From Eublepharis macularius (lineage: Eukaryota > Chordata > Lepidosauria > Squamata > Eublepharidae), in assembly GCF_028583425.1 (NCBI RefSeq), contig NC_072793.1, forward strand, positions 61,137,028-61,201,027: a stretch of DNA of 64,000 nucleotides. Reading direction: 5' to 3'. Positions 12,011 through 24,765 of the stretch are shown here, piece after piece. The stretch's first letter is position 1. Each line of letters opens with the position of its first letter. The position numbers and the translations under genes were made by a program. The notes under the pieces were generated by a model that was given only the letters and a program-made list of their open reading frames with translations, searched no databases and was not told the DNA's origin.

Positions 12011-15000
12011 CTGATGCTATTACTTCCCCCCAGCCTCTTAGTATATAATTGCCTTTTGCTTATGAAAGAAGTTTACTGTGTGTTGTAATTGCTATTCCAC
12101 TGCTAATAATGCTGAAGTACTTGGGGTCAGACTCTCTAAAGAAACATCCCTTGTGGGAGTTAACAGCACTTGTGAGCATTTGACCCTTCCATGCGGTTTG
12201 ACTCTCCAGTCTGTTTCCTTAAAACAAAACAAAAAAGCAAAAATCCAGATCTTCATGGGATGAGGGAACCCATCTTCAGACCGAGGGCTGAGGTGACAAA
12301 TTGCATTAGAGACATTTCCTGTCAGTTGTCTTTTTAATTGAGCTTTAAAATTGCAGTGTTCTACCCTGCATTTATAGAGCTAAATAACCTTAGATGGTAT
12401 TTAGAATTGCCAGCAGGCTCCATGTATATTAATTTTTTTGCCAGACTTAAAAGTCATTTCTTAGAATTTCAGCCTCATGTTGGCCCCTGGTTGAAATCAC
12501 TGGATGCCCAAATTTGTGTGCAAAACATTTCAAAGGACTCAGGTATACCCAAAGACCCAGTGGGCCTTGGTGGCTCAGTGATGTCTCAGGCCCCCTGTGC
12601 CTCTCCTGTTGTAGCTGAGGGGGGTCCTCAGGTTTCTGAGGTTGCTCACATCTGCCGTGCTTTCTGAAGGGTGGATTGGACCCTCCCTATCATCTCAGTG
12701 ATGATTGCAACAGAGTATAATTTTGGAATCTGCCATCCAAAGTGTCCAAATTCTCAAGCTTAGGTCAAACTCTCATGCATTCAATATTCTCTAATAACTG
12801 ACTGGAGAATGTATGTAAAACATCCAGTGAAGATACATTTGAATTTCTGAAAGTTATTCGTTTTACTTTATATGTAAACAATATTATTATAGATTATTGT
12901 CTGTATGATGTCAATGAGATTCAAGTGTCCTGTTAGCAGGATTGATCAATGGACATAATGAACTGAATATCTTTGCCTGAAGGGTTCATATTACCAACAG
13001 TAAGCTGAAACCATTATTCAATTACAAGTCCTTTGTTTGGAAATTTGTGGGTTGAGAAGTCCCTGGTTCATTTCATGCCCTTGCCATGAAATGGTGGGTT
13101 TCCCAATCTCAGTCTCCTCTTCTGCATTATTGGACAAACGCTTATCTAGAGGCTGTTACAAGATTTGCTAAGCCTGTAATCCTTAACTCATCCTGTCAGT
13201 CATAACCCTCACAGAACACCATGGCTTCTGAGTGAACATGCATAGGTTTGGGGTGCAATCTGCTATGAAACATTTTTAAAAAAGCATTCTAGATAAACTT
13301 CTCTCCATGGGTGTTTCCCAGCCAGAACAGGGGGTTGCTGATTTATTCAAGGACACCAAATCTCCCCCAGAGATGGTCACACACAGTCAAGAATGCTATT
13401 GGCTGTGATTCTCATACGTTCTTTTACGGGGTTTCTGCTGCAGCTATGGAAAAGACAAAAAAAATTATGTGTACTCGTGGGTAACCTCTCTGCTTTCTTG
13501 ACTACAGTGGGCAAGAGAGGTGGAGTTGTCAGATACATTTGTCTTGTTGCAGATAAAATGCTAGGTAGCTTCTCCCCTCCCCCCCTCCAACATGGTCATC
13601 AAGGTGATAAAGTTTGGGGGAGAACTCTGCCTCCTTGTTAGGAATGGTTCATGCAGGACTGGATTTAGAAAAGGTGAAAGGGAGGGGCAGAATGTTGGTG
13701 AGGCAGTGCTTCAGGCATTGAAATTGTCATGTATAAAAGGAATCTTGCATGTCTAGCAACACTGTTAAAGAGGGCACGATCCATTCTATGAGGTATAGGG
13801 CAGGCCCATAGACACCAGCATCACTGTGTCCCCCCTGTTCCCCCCCCCCCAAGATGATTTAGTAGAGGCAGCTGGCTCTGATGCCACTGTCAGACAAACA
13901 CTGGGACAGAACTGAACCCAGGGGCTAAAACAATAATACAGGGGCATCAGATTAATTTCACAACACCAAGAGGGCAGCTTGGCAGTTACTGCAGTTTTTA
14001 TTTTACCTGTCCCGAGTAGGTTTCTGGGTATACCCTATTCATCCTATAATTTATCCTAAATGCAAGAGAAAAAAAATTCTGAATGCAGGTCTTTTCAAAT
14101 TAGGAGTTTCTGAACTATAATGCCCTTCCTACTAAAAAAAAAGCAGAGTTATGCGTCAGATATTCAACTTGTCTAGCAAGGGTGAGAATCTTCGGCTCCG
14201 TCCTTCTCCATCATTTTCTCTATGCCTGTGTGTTGAGGAGAAATGTGATATAAAAGCACATCTCACATTCTGGAAACAAAATCTGAAAACTGGGTACAAA
14301 CGAAATGCTTGTTTTTAAAAGGGCAAAGGGATGTGGGGGGGGGGGATGTGGTGAAGTCGTTTCATTGTTGAATACCCTTGCAGCGTAGAAACATTTTAAT
14401 GGCTGTCTCACTTTCTTTTCCAAATAATACTGACTTGATTGGAATAGGGCAGCAGTAGTAACTTTTAAGAGCTGTGTCAACATGATACTGCTTTTAACCT
14501 CTCTTTATAATAGAGCCCTGTCTCTCTAGATATGCTGTGCATGTGAAAAGCAGTTTTCACTGAGGAATGCTTAGAATTTAAAAGCAGACTTTCTAGTTAC
14601 CTGGCTAATATGCATGACAGTCAAAAGAAGTATTAGTTTTTCAGGATGAACATTTGGTTGAAAGGAGTGGTCTAGTATGTTACTGACAGGTGAGAAACTT
14701 AGTGGAAAAGAATGTAGTCGTTGAATGTGTTTCAGAATCTAACAATATGTAAATGTTGATCCTCTCCAAACAATCGCAAGGTTTGTAGACAAGACCAGGC
14801 CCCACAGCTATGTACCTCTTTACTGTTGCTTTGAATGGATAATCCAATCTAATAAGGGGATCTCTGAAGCCTGCAGTGTGCTGAGATCTGGACAATGTAG
14901 CTAAGATCAGTCAACCCCTTTCAGCTTCTTTGATCACAAAAGCAATCTTTATAATGTAAACAGTTAGCTAGAAACTAGTCTGAAAGCAATCATTGGCACA

Positions 15001-15059
15001 CTTTTTAGTACATTAGCCTTAGATCTGTAAAACTTTGGTGTGTGGTTAGGCCATTCTCG

Positions 15060-15990
15060 CCAGGGAGGGAGACTGGTAATGTGAGCCTCCTCGGTCTGGC
15101 TAATGGCCTTCAGCTATTGGCCTGTGGACTTGCGTTAGTCTAAGGATTGCTGGAAGCCCCCAGGCCCGCTCTTACCGGGGCCGGCGTTTGTGGGGCTTGC
15201 AGGCAGGAGACGTGCTGGAGCGTCTCCTTCCTCTCCGGCCCCGGCTGACCCGCGCGGCTCTATTATGAGCCGCGCGGAAGTGTTTCCCGGCCAGCCAATC
15301 AGGCGCTGGCTGGGAATTTGAAAGTGGGTCCGTTGCAGGACCTGAGGGAAGGAGTTTTCCCTCAGGTCCTCGCATAACCCATTTAAGCCGGGGCTGGAGC
15401 GCGTGCACGTCAGTTGGCTCCAGAGCTGCGAACCCCTCCCACCCTCCGCTATTTTACATCAGTGGTCAGTGGCTCTCTGGTTCCATTGCAGTTAGGTTTG
15501 GCTTTGTATTAGCATACGGCTAGCGTTTTGTGTTAATGTCTAATATACTGTTGAAACTATTTGTTAAATAAAGAGACTCGTTGGAACAGTCTCGCTGTTA
15601 CAGTAAAGTTGTCACAACTTGGGGTGGCGGTTGGGCGTTGGGCACCGATCCCTGTGGGGAAAATCAAGGCCTGTAGGCACTGTTTTCCCATAGATGGGGA
15701 TCCCCATAAGGGATCTTGGACCAGGCATGGCAGCGGCAGGACCAGCTCGGGGGGCTGCCAAGGCATGCCTGCTTCCAGGTGATGGGGGAACCACACAGAG
15801 GCTTCCGCCCGGTGTGAACCCCTCAAGCATCATCCCGGGGTGTCCCCCTTCAGCAGATGGGGTGAGAGGGTCATCGGCTGACAGGCGGGTCACCCGATGC
15901 TGGGATCCATGCCCTACGCTGCCAACGCTCCTTTTCCTTTCTGTAACCAATAAAGTTGTGCCCTGTTTTCATCCAGCAAAGCTGTTGCGT
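15060..15990 (+). mobile_element. GC-rich, CpG-rich retroelement-like segment with two poly-A signals
   Basis: This block contrasts sharply with its AT-rich surroundings. It contains a CpG-dense stretch (about 15160-15420), a TATA-like CATTTAAGCC near 15380, AATAAA followed by GAGACTCG near 15567, and a second AATAAAG near 15947. The order promoter, start region, then AATAAA shortly downstream resembles an LTR or a DIRS-like retroelement end. I could not define TG/CA ends, a primer-binding site or a target duplication, and no reading frame is recognisable. A non-repeat origin, such as a retrocopy or CpG island, remains possible. Confidence 0.4.
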
Positions 15991-16455
15991 AAATCTTTTC
16001 CTGCACTAGACACCTGCCTTAAGCTTGCCCCGCAAATGGTAACCCATGTGGCCACTTCCTTCCTGCCTATCCTTGACATCTAACTCCACTTGGTCCTTTA
16101 CAGGAACTCGTTACTATTTGTGTTTCCCTGCCCCCATTCCACTTCATCGGCTGTCCTGGTGGAGGCTGGTGAAACAAATAATGTTTCAACAAATAATGTC
16201 CTAAGTCAAAAAATAATGTTCTAAATGCTGGAACCCAGATTTTGGTGATAGAAAATAGTCTTCCACAGACATAAATATTGAAAGCACTGTGATCAGTTAA
16301 ACAACTGGATGCTCAAGCAGATGTAGATCTGCTACTGTTGAATGCACTTGAACACAAATGATCTGGGAGATTTTAAAGAAGGCTGTATGTGCTGCAAAAC
16401 CTGCCATTGGGCCTTGAGACAGATACCAGGCTAATCACTTACCCTGGTGTTGTGA

Positions 16456-16780
16456 ACATAAGAACATAAGAACATAAGCAAAGCCATGTTGGATCAGGCC
16501 AGTGGCCCATCCAGTCCAACATTCTGTCACACACAGTGGCTAGAAATCCAGTGCCATCTAAAGGACTGTCAGTGAGGCCAGGACACCAGAAGCCCTCCCA
16601 CTGCCTTCCTTCCAGCACCAAGACAACAGAGCACCACCTCCCCACAAAGAGAATACCATCTATCTCCTGTGGCTAATAGCCACTGATGGACCTCTGCTCC
16701 ATATATTTGTCCAGTCCCCTCTTGAAGCTGGCAATGCTTGTAGCTGCCACCACCTCCTGGTGTCCCCTCCCTTGCTATAC
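16456..16780 (-). mobile_element. CR1 LINE 3' end
   Basis: On the - strand the sequence reads GTTGGACTGGATGGGCCACT, then CTGATCCAACATGGCTTTGC, and ends in repeated TTATGTTC units (16455-16478). This is the characteristic 3' terminus of sauropsid CR1 elements. Upstream, the family's 3' untranslated text (for example GGAGCAGAGGTCCATCAGTG) is well preserved. It is a strongly 5'-truncated copy without reverse transcriptase sequence. Confidence 0.85.
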
Positions 16781-17394
16781 CATAGTAGTGCCTCTTGTGA
16801 CATGCTATCGCTGTGATCCAGAGGTTGCAACTGAAAACACCCACGCCCCTGATAACTTCAGTGCAGCAGGATGGGGACAGGATATGCTTTGGGTAACGTG
16901 GTCTGATGTGCTGCTGTTTTTCTGCTGCAAACAATGAAATGAAGCAACTTCCTGATGACATGAGTTTTCTTTTGAGAGCTCTGTTCAAGTGGTATTTCAC
17001 CCCTCTGAAATTATAGCTGTTCACTCGCTTCAACTGCAGATAGTAATTTGCCTGTATTTTCATAAAAATGCTCATACTCTTTCTCTCCTGCCTCCATTCA
17101 ATATAAAATCATCCCTTTAAGTCAAACACTAGGATGATAATAATTCTGAAGTTCCAAATAAATATAGACTATAAAAGGAATAGATTTTAAGTTTCTGGTT
17201 TTGAGGCTAGTGGAGAAAGAAAATGCTATTCCTGAGCACTTTGTTTCTTCATGATCTTTTACAAATACCCAGTACAGCAAAGAAACGGCAAAAGTGGGTT
17301 TCACAATGTCATGTCAGGCCCTGGATCTGAATCCCTCATGAGCCCCATTAGGTGGCCTTTCAAGGAAGATGTTGACAAACTAGACATGCCTGGA

Positions 17395-17790
17395 GGAAGG
17401 TGGCTAGAATGGTGTGTGGCCTGGAGACCAAGTCTGTGAAGAAAGGTTTAAAGGGCCGGCAATGTTTACGCTGTTAAGCCTTGAGAAGCAAAAAATAAGA
17501 GAAGACATCTGCTTTCAGTCTTCTTGAGAAAGGCAGGCTGTAAGTGATGTTAAACAAATAAACAAACATGATCGCTGTCTTCAAATATCTGAAAGGACTG
17601 TCACATAGAGCAGATTTCCCTCTTGCTCCAGAGGGCAGGACTGGAACTAATGGGTAGAAATTACAAGGAAGTAGATTTCAGCTACTGGAGGCCTTTGAGC
17701 AGAGGCCATCTGTTGAGGATGCTGTTGTTGCATAGGCCAGCATTAAACAGGGGTTGGACTTGGAGACCTTTCAGCTGTTAACCTATACTG
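17395..17790 (+). mobile_element. LINE 3' region (CR1-group), truncated
   Basis: Ordered blocks match a common sauropsid LINE 3' segment: CCAAGTCTGTGAAGAAAGGTT, then GATCGCTGTCTTCAAATATC, CTGAAAGGACTGTCACATAG, GGCAGGACTGGAACTAATGG, and finally GGTTGGACTTGGAGACCTTTC. The frame is interrupted many times. A TAAACAAATAAACAAA run near 17550 may be an old 3' tail of an inner insertion. Confidence 0.5.
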
Positions 17791-18174
17791 TGGATATAGG
17801 TATCTCGTGGAGGTCACAGCACATTATGTATAAATATGGAGAGAAGCTTGCAGACTATTGGATGTGCGCAACGGAGCTGCATGATTGAAGTGGCTGAAAA
17901 CATGCTGCTATCTTCATGGCAACTGTTGAAGGGACACTGTGGCCATTTGCAGTCTGAACTGAGCCACAGAGGAGTACAAAGGGCTGTCATTGGGATGTCT
18001 AATCCTGGAAATTAAATCCAAGATTGGCAGGGCTCTGCTCCAACTGCTAGACTTTCAGACTGCTTATGCAACTGCCTACATTTGAAAACGAAACACAGGT
18101 TGAAGTTTTTGACATTTGTGGTGCAGTTTCAGCAAAAAATTTATTAGAGGGAAATGCCAACCTAGTGCTGGTAT

Positions 18175-18391
18175 GCCCTGAGCTGAATGGCCCAGGCAAG
18201 ACCAATCTTGTCAGATCTCAGAAGCTAAGCAGGATGGACCTTGGTTGATAATTGGATGGGAGACCTCCAAACAATACCAGGGTTGCAGAGGCAGGCAATG
18301 GCAAATCACCTTTGTTAGTCTCCTGCCATGAAATCCTCACCGGCGGGTCACCTTAAGTCTGCTATGCCCTGATGGCACTCTCCACCACCAC
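18175..18391 (+). mobile_element. 5S-rRNA-derived SINE with 11-bp TSD
   Basis: The head carries the 5S rRNA internal control region: TCAGATCTCAGAAGCTAAGC followed by GGATGGGAGACC. The tail carries CAGAGGCAGGCAATGGCAAA and ends CTGATGGCACTCTCCACCAC. Exact 11-bp repeats, AGTGCTGGTAT, flank it at 18164-18174 and 18392-18402. This supports insertion by LINE-mediated target-primed reverse transcription and fixes both ends. Confidence 0.9.
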
Positions 18392-19329
18392 AGTGCTGGT
18401 ATATACTGGTCTATTAAACATCAGTTTAATATATGCAGGTGTAAGATCTCAGAGGGCAATGTGTAGGTAACTGAATTGGTCAGAATCTTACTTGGATCTG
18501 GGTCCTAAACTTCATTTCTCATCTTCCTGTCCAGTTGAAGCCTTCATCATTCTTGCCTTCACAATCTATGGGGCTCATGGAGTTTAAGGGGAGGCGTATA
18601 TGAGGGGAATATTCATAGAAGCATTCTTGTCTTGGGTAGATATAGGTGTCTTTCACATGTCCTAGTAAACTTGAAACTAATCCTAATAATCTTTCTTATG
18701 TGAGAGTCATGTAACTAGTGCTTTGTACCGTGACTTGGAAGACTTACCCTCTGAAGTGTACCTTCAACAAAGCTTGCTGGAGAAATAATGTCTACTGGTG
18801 CACAGATGACCCATTTTATTGTTTTCTGACACTTCTGCTGCTCTGCGCTGTCTGAAATGCCGTATACACTTCTTTTTTTTTGCTCACATCAGTCTTTTTT
18901 TTTTTTTAGTACCCTCTATTTGAAACCTGCTGTCTACCATGAAACCATTGCAACATCTCCAGGGAAATATATTGTCCAGGGAAATACTTATTTGTAAAAT
19001 GTATATGCTTCATTAATTTTTCAGTTCCCATTTTGACCCTCTTCAGCTTGCTTTTCATCCCATTCATTCTACTAAAACTGCACTTTTAGTTTCCTAGCTA
19101 AAAGTGAATGTTCTTTTTCCATCATTCTTCTTGATTTATCTATAGCTTTCTGTATTGTTGATTATTCCATCCTCTTGAACTCTTTGATACTGGTTTTGCT
19201 ATTGTGGGTCAGTTTATTTGTTATATCACCAGTTGTTTCTTTTGAGTTTCTATTGCTGGCTTCATTCCTTTGCTTTGCTTGGTAGGATTTACTTGTTTAC
19301 CCAGTAGGATTTACCTATTTAATTATTTT

Positions 19330-22135
19330 ATTATTATTAAGAAGATTTTTACCTGCCTTTTTGACCTCAGAGGCCCACCAAGGTGGCTAACTCAAACTAA
19401 AATCTCATCTTAAAAGCCATTAAAACTAACACATAAATACATCATTAAACTAGAAGTTAAGATAAATACAAAAGATAAAAACAACAGTTGAAATATTTGG
19501 GGGTGGGGAGGAGAGATTACTAATGGGATGCCAAGTGAAACGAAAAGGTCTTCATCCTCCAGAAGGAGACAGATGAATCTCCCTAGAGATAGAAATCCAG
19601 AATTTTGGTGCCACAACTGAGAAGGCCCTCTCCTGGGTTGCCACCCACCTAATCTTGGAAAAGGGAGATACCTGAAGCAGGGCCTCTGAAGATGACCACA
19701 GTAGACAGTAGGTTCTTAAGAGAATAGGTGATCCTTCACATAACCTGTCCCAAACCATACAAGGCTTTAAATGTCATTCCCCAGCACCTTGAATTGTGCC
19801 AGGAAATAGATTGAGAGCCAGTGTAGATAAGCCAAAATTGGAGTGATAGGTTCCATGTGACCTACTCCAGCCAGCATCCTGGCTGCAGTACTCTGCACCA
19901 ATTGAAGTTTCCAAACACTTTTCAAGTGCATTACAGTAATCTAATCTAGTTGTAATCAGAACATGTAACACAGTGGCCCGAACGTTCGTGGCCAGGAAAA
20001 ACCACAACTGGCTAACCAATTGAACCTAGTAAAAAGCACCCCAGTCTATAGCTGCCACCTGCTTATCCAGCAGCAGGCCTGGATCCAAGAGCACCCTCAA
20101 AATATGGACCCCTCAAATATGGACCTATTCCTTCAAGAGTAGTTTAATGCCTTACAGAATGAGTGACACCCTAAATCCTGAGTCATGCCTTTCACTCACC
20201 AGTAGCACTTCTGTCTTGTTGTGATTAAGTCTGTTTGTTAGCCCGCATCCACTCCAAAACTGCCTCCAGGCACTCACTCGTACAGGGTTTCTGCAGCCTT
20301 GCTAGTATAAGCTGGAAGCATGAGATAGAGCTGAGTGTCATCTGCATATTGGTGACAGCCCAGCCCAAAGCCCTGAATGACCTCACACAGCAGTTTCATG
20401 TAGATGTTAAAAATCATGAAGGACAAGATGGGACTTTGAGGGACCCCAGAGGCCAAAGGTCAAGGGGCTGTGCAGCAGTCCCCCAGCTCCACCTTCTGAA
20501 ATCTACCCTCTAGGTAGGACTGGAACCACAACAGAATGGTTCCTCCCAATTCCAGCCTGAAAAGGTGATCCAGATGAATACCATGATCAATTGTATTGAA
20601 AGCTACTGAGAGGTCCAGAAGAATCAACATAGTCACACTCCCCCTGTCCATCTCTTGGGGCAGGTCATCCACCAGGGAGATCAAGACTGTTTCAGTTCCA
20701 TAAGTAGACCTGAAAACAGCTCAGAAAAGATCTAAACAATTTGCTTCATCAAGGAAAGCTTGAAGTTGTCCTGCCGCCACCACCTTTTCAGTCATCTTGC
20801 TCAGGAATGGAACGTTTGAGACTGGTCTATAGTTATTAAAATTTCCTGGGTCCAGGGTAGTCTTCTTTGGAAGTGGGTGTACCACAGCCTGTTTCAAGGC
20901 CGGGGAGACCACCCCTCCCTCAAGGAGGCATTAACTACCATTTTGACCCAGTCAACCAGCTGCCCCCCCAGATTTAATTCGCTAGGAAGGGCAAGGGTCA
21001 TACAACCATGTGGTAACCCTCAAACTTCCAAGGATCCTGTCCTCAGAACCTTTCTCAGACCAAATAAACTGAAAAGTATTCCATACTGCTGGACAGGTCA
21101 GCACCCTGGCACCATCTGCCCCTGTCGCTGCTAATGTGGAGTCTAAGTTAAACATTTTTGAGATATTTTTATCTGCAAAGTGTTGACCCCAAATGGCCTA
21201 CATCTGCCTGGAACAGCTCTGTTGTCCTACACTGTGCAGACACGATGGTGGTTGGAAAGTATGCTTGCCTGTGTCTTATCAGATTCATTCCAAACCTTGC
21301 TCCACCGTGGCTCTAGCTGCCCTCCTTTTCATTGCTTGCAGCCTTTCAGTAAACCAAGGGGCTACTTGGACTCTAACACTAGATAGAGGATGTTTGGGAG
21401 TGATCATGTCAGCTGCCCAGGGTCACTTTATCTTTCCAGAAGTCCAGCAGGGCATCAACAGAAGCACCAACCAGATCAATAGGAAAATTTCCTAGAGTTA
21501 TAAAGCCATTTGGATTGGTCTGGCTCTGGGGTTGAATCATTTTAATAGTTCTTCCCCCACCCACCCACCCCGTAGAGTCTTGGTATCCCTGTAAGTCTAA
21601 ATCCAAGCAGATAGTGATCTGTACATGACAAAGGATCTGTTTTCAATTCCCTCACCCTCTGATCACCTTCTTTCCACCCAGAACAAAATAACAAATCAAG
21701 AATGTGACCTGCACAATGTGTAGCAGCAGATATTATTTTGAGATAGGCCTGTGATTGAAATGGAGCCATGAAATCCCAAGCTACTCCTGACCAGGCAGCC
21801 TTAGTATGAATGTTGAAGTCTCACAGGGCAACTAGCTTAGGGATCCTCAGCACCATCTGCAAGACCACCTCAGTCAGCTTAGGCAGGGACTGTTGGGTAC
21901 CCCACCAGAATCCCGATCCCAATATTAGGTACACACCCTCAGAGCTGGAAGTGTCCTGGATGGAGCACCATGCTAGGGGGATCGAATCCTTACAGACTGC
22001 AGTGACACCACCTCCCCATCTGACAGACGTATATTAAAGTACCACCCGGTACCCTGGGGGAAAGGGTTGGAAGAGGTCAACACCTCTTTCCTCCACCAGC
22101 TAAGTCTCAGTAATAGACACCAGGTCGATATTTAG
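19330..22135 (-). mobile_element. L2-type LINE, long but inactive (EN, RT and 3' UTR)
   Basis: On the - strand, endonuclease-domain sequence appears first (about 22100-21540: HILDLLFCSG, then a C-T-D-H box in place of S-D-H). Reverse transcriptase blocks follow: PLPKKTTLDPGNFNNYRPVS (about 20880-20800), LILLDLSVAFNTIDH (about 20640-20590), and HQYADDTQLYL with the catalytic YADD at about 20337-20348. The long 3' UTR runs to about 19330. The blocks lie in different frames with stops between them, so the copy is inactive. It is the most complete L2 in the window. Confidence 0.85.
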
Positions 22136-22139
22136 TTAT

Positions 22140-22310
22140 ATCCACTTTTCTTCCTATTGGAAACCCAAAGTGATTTTAAATATCATTCTCCCTTCCTCCA
22201 TTTATCTCCACAACAATCCTGTGAGGTATGACAAAGGAATTGGCCCAAGGTTGTGCAGTGAGCTTCTGTAACCAAGGAGAGGTCTGAACCTGTGGTGGGT
22301 CCCAGATCAT
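22140..22310 (-). mobile_element. SINE remnant, tRNA-type body, reverse orientation
   Basis: It reads TATATCCACTTTTC, then CCCAAAGTGATTTTAAA, CTCCACAACAATCCTGTGAGG and TTGGCCCAAGGTTGTGCAGTG. This is the reverse complement of the SINE body (CTTGGGC, CCTCACAGG..TTGTGGAGA, then the ATA tail). It lies directly next to the 5' end of the L2 copy. The tRNA head is not recognisable. Confidence 0.55.
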
Positions 22311-22849
22311 AATGTGACACTCCAGTCATAACATTCCATTTTGGACCCTCCTCTCCTCACTTGGTGTCCTCTATGACCAGGTTTAATGTAAGAATTACCT
22401 TGTCTTTAACCTCCTCTTTGCCTTATAAGAGACGTGTGTGCTTGATTTGAGGTATTTATCACCTTTCTTTCAACCAAGTTTAATGCAATGAAAAAATAAA
22501 ATAGTACAGTTCCTAGCTAAAACATTGCCCTTCCAATGCCCTCCTAAAAGTTCTGTTTTATAAAGAAAATGATAAGGATGGAGAAAAGCAACTGAGCAAA
22601 TAGTAAAATAACTACAATTAAAAATACTACACAAATTTTAATGAAATCGAGAACATAGTTACCATAGCCTAGGTAGCTGTATCTAAGCAGGCCGAGTTTC
22701 AGCAGGGAGCTAACCTATACCTATGTACTAAATGTAGGGGGAAAGCACTTTTGGTCACCAGACTAAATTGCTTTTCTAGAAAAAGGGATCATCTACAAAG
22801 ACTCCCTGTATCTTAGCATAGTTTGTCAGAACAAGATTAGAGCTAACCT

Positions 22850-23845
22850 AGGGGGTTATACTGGATCCAGCACTACTGCTAGAAAAGCAAGTTAAGGCCG
22901 CTGCAAAAAATGCTTTCTGCAAACTCAGTTTAGCCTGGAACATGGTCCCTTACCTCTACATGGCCAGTCTGGCCGCCTGGATCCATGCCATGGTAACATC
23001 AAAATATGACAACTATAATAGACTCTCCATAGGTCTTCCCTCAAAGTTAACTCAGAAACTCTCAATTGGTGCAGAATGCTGCAGCTCTGTTATTACTAGC
23101 AACTAGCAGGAGCATAAATATTACTTCCGTTCTGCTGTCACTCCAGTGGCTACTTATCAATTATCAAGCTCAATTCAAGATATTGACTATCACATACAAA
23201 GATTTCATGGCCTTGGTCCATCATATCTACAGGACTGCCTCTCTTCCTATGTTCCATCATGGCAGCTTGACTCATCTAAACAGGGCTTCTGCAAGGTGCC
23301 ACTTTTCACATGGGCAAAGTTAACAGCTGTCTGTTCGCACACATTCTCTGTGTGGCCTCCAGCTTATGAAATGGCCTGCCTGAGTAGGTCAGGAAAGCTC
23401 CCACTTCTTGGGGTTTTTGCAAACTATGCAAAACTGACTCATTCAAGAGGGCTTTTTACTCAGGTGGTATCAAGAGGATGCATTGGTAATGGGATAGCAA
23501 CTGTAGACTTTACTGCTGCATACTGTCTGTTGCTGTAGGTATGATCCTACTGGGTAGTTTCTGTTGTTAGGAACTATAGATTTTCCTTCTATATACTGTC
23601 TGTATACTGTTCTGTGTTGTTTTATTTGTCAAGCTTAGAATTGCTTGTGCTCTGTTTCAGCATTTCTTTGGCTGTGTATTGGATTTCCACTGGTTTTAAA
23701 TCTTTGCAAATTTGCATTTATGTACCTTATTATATTGTTTATTGAAACATCTTTGAAATTGACAGTGCTGACTCACACTGTGTAATCTGCCTTGAGTCGC
23801 AGGGAGAAAGGTGGACTGTAAGTAACATAAATAAATAAATAATAG
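22850..23845 (+). mobile_element. L2-type LINE 3' part with intact 3' terminus
   Basis: The translation contains LVQNAA-like and SLQWLLINYQAQFKILTITY blocks (about 23065-23210), typical of the C-terminal end of the L2 reverse transcriptase ORF. The element ends with a well-preserved terminus, TCTGCCTTGAGTCGCAGGGAG, followed by AGGTGGACTGTAAGTAACATA and AATAAATAAATAA at about 23830-23845. Frameshifts are present. A SINE begins immediately downstream. Confidence 0.85.
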
Positions 23846-23876
23846 GTCGGGAGGCTGATTCAACTTCCCATTCACC

Positions 23877-24065
23877 CTGAAATTCACTAGGGCCCGTGGG
23901 CCAATTACTCTCTCTAAGCCTAACCAATTACTCTCTCTAAGCCTAACCAATTACTCTCTCTAAGCCTAACCTGCTTCACAGATTTACTGTGAGAATATGA
24001 TGGAGGCGGGGAGAACCATGAGCTTCTTGGAGGAAGGGTAGATTCAAACTGTATTAAATATGAAT
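23877..24065 (+). mobile_element. tRNA-derived SINE body containing a 23-bp triplication
   Basis: The body resembles the squamate SINE at 49140-49330 (AGAACCATG..., CTTGGAGGAAG...TAGATT). Three exact 23-bp copies starting CCAATTACTCTCTC lie at 23901-23923, 23924-23946 and 23947-23969. One such unit is the normal SINE body, so two are a local tandem expansion. The tRNA head is missing or strongly diverged. Confidence 0.75.
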
Positions 24066-24517
24066 TACCCTTAGGTAGTTAAGTTCCCTCTGATATTATC
24101 AGTCTTAACAACTAATATCAGCTTGGTCTTGTTGGTGCTTAAGGTTCATGTACTCCTTCAGCCACTTAACCACTACAATTAGGCCCCAGTCTAAGGCAGT
24201 GATGTCTACATGCAGAGCTTCATTTAAAGAGATATCCGGCTGGGCATCATCAGCACATGGAGGTTTCCCAGCTCCAAAGCTCTGAAGCTGTGGAAGATCT
24301 CCTCTAGTGGTCTCACATAGATATTTAAAAGCATGAAAGATACTACTGAGCCTTGCAGAAGACCAGAAGTAAAATTCTAGGCTACAGATTCCAAAACCTT
24401 AGTAAAGATGTAAACTGTATAAGTACTGTCCTCTTAATTTTCTTTCCACTGAGTGATTGATCATAACTAAGGAAACCAAGAGCCTGAGCAGAACTAGAAA
24501 GTGTGCGTTTCCTTTAT

Positions 24518-24765
24518 AATAATAATATTTGATTTATATACTCTCGTTCAGGACAACTTAACAGCCTACTCAGAGCGGTTTACAAAGTATGTTAATATTA
24601 TCCCCACAACAATCACCCTGTGAGATGGATGGGGCTGAGGGAGCTCTGAAAGAGCCGTGACTGACCCAAGGCCACCCAGCTGGCTTCAAGTGGAGGAGTG
24701 GGGAATCAAACCAGGTTCTCAAGATTAGAGTCCCGCCACTCTTACCACTACACCAAACTGGCTCT
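24518..24765 (-). mobile_element. tRNA-derived SINE, reverse orientation, second copy
   Basis: The structure is as in the copy at 11764-12010: on the - strand a head with GAACCTGGTTTGATTCCCC, then TCCACTTGAAGCCAGCTGGG, body GCTCCCTCAGCCCCATCC, and tail AGTATATAAATCAAATATT. High similarity between the two copies suggests a comparatively recent family. Confidence 0.85.

Noticed and set aside
15172..16083. Open frames of 70-130 codons in the GC-rich 15-16 kb block
   Set aside because: No domain or conserved motif is present and frames overlap on both strands. They are treated as composition effects in a repeat-like segment.
23901..23969. A CRISPR-like array
   Set aside because: The 23-bp units are directly adjacent without spacers and lie inside a vertebrate SINE.
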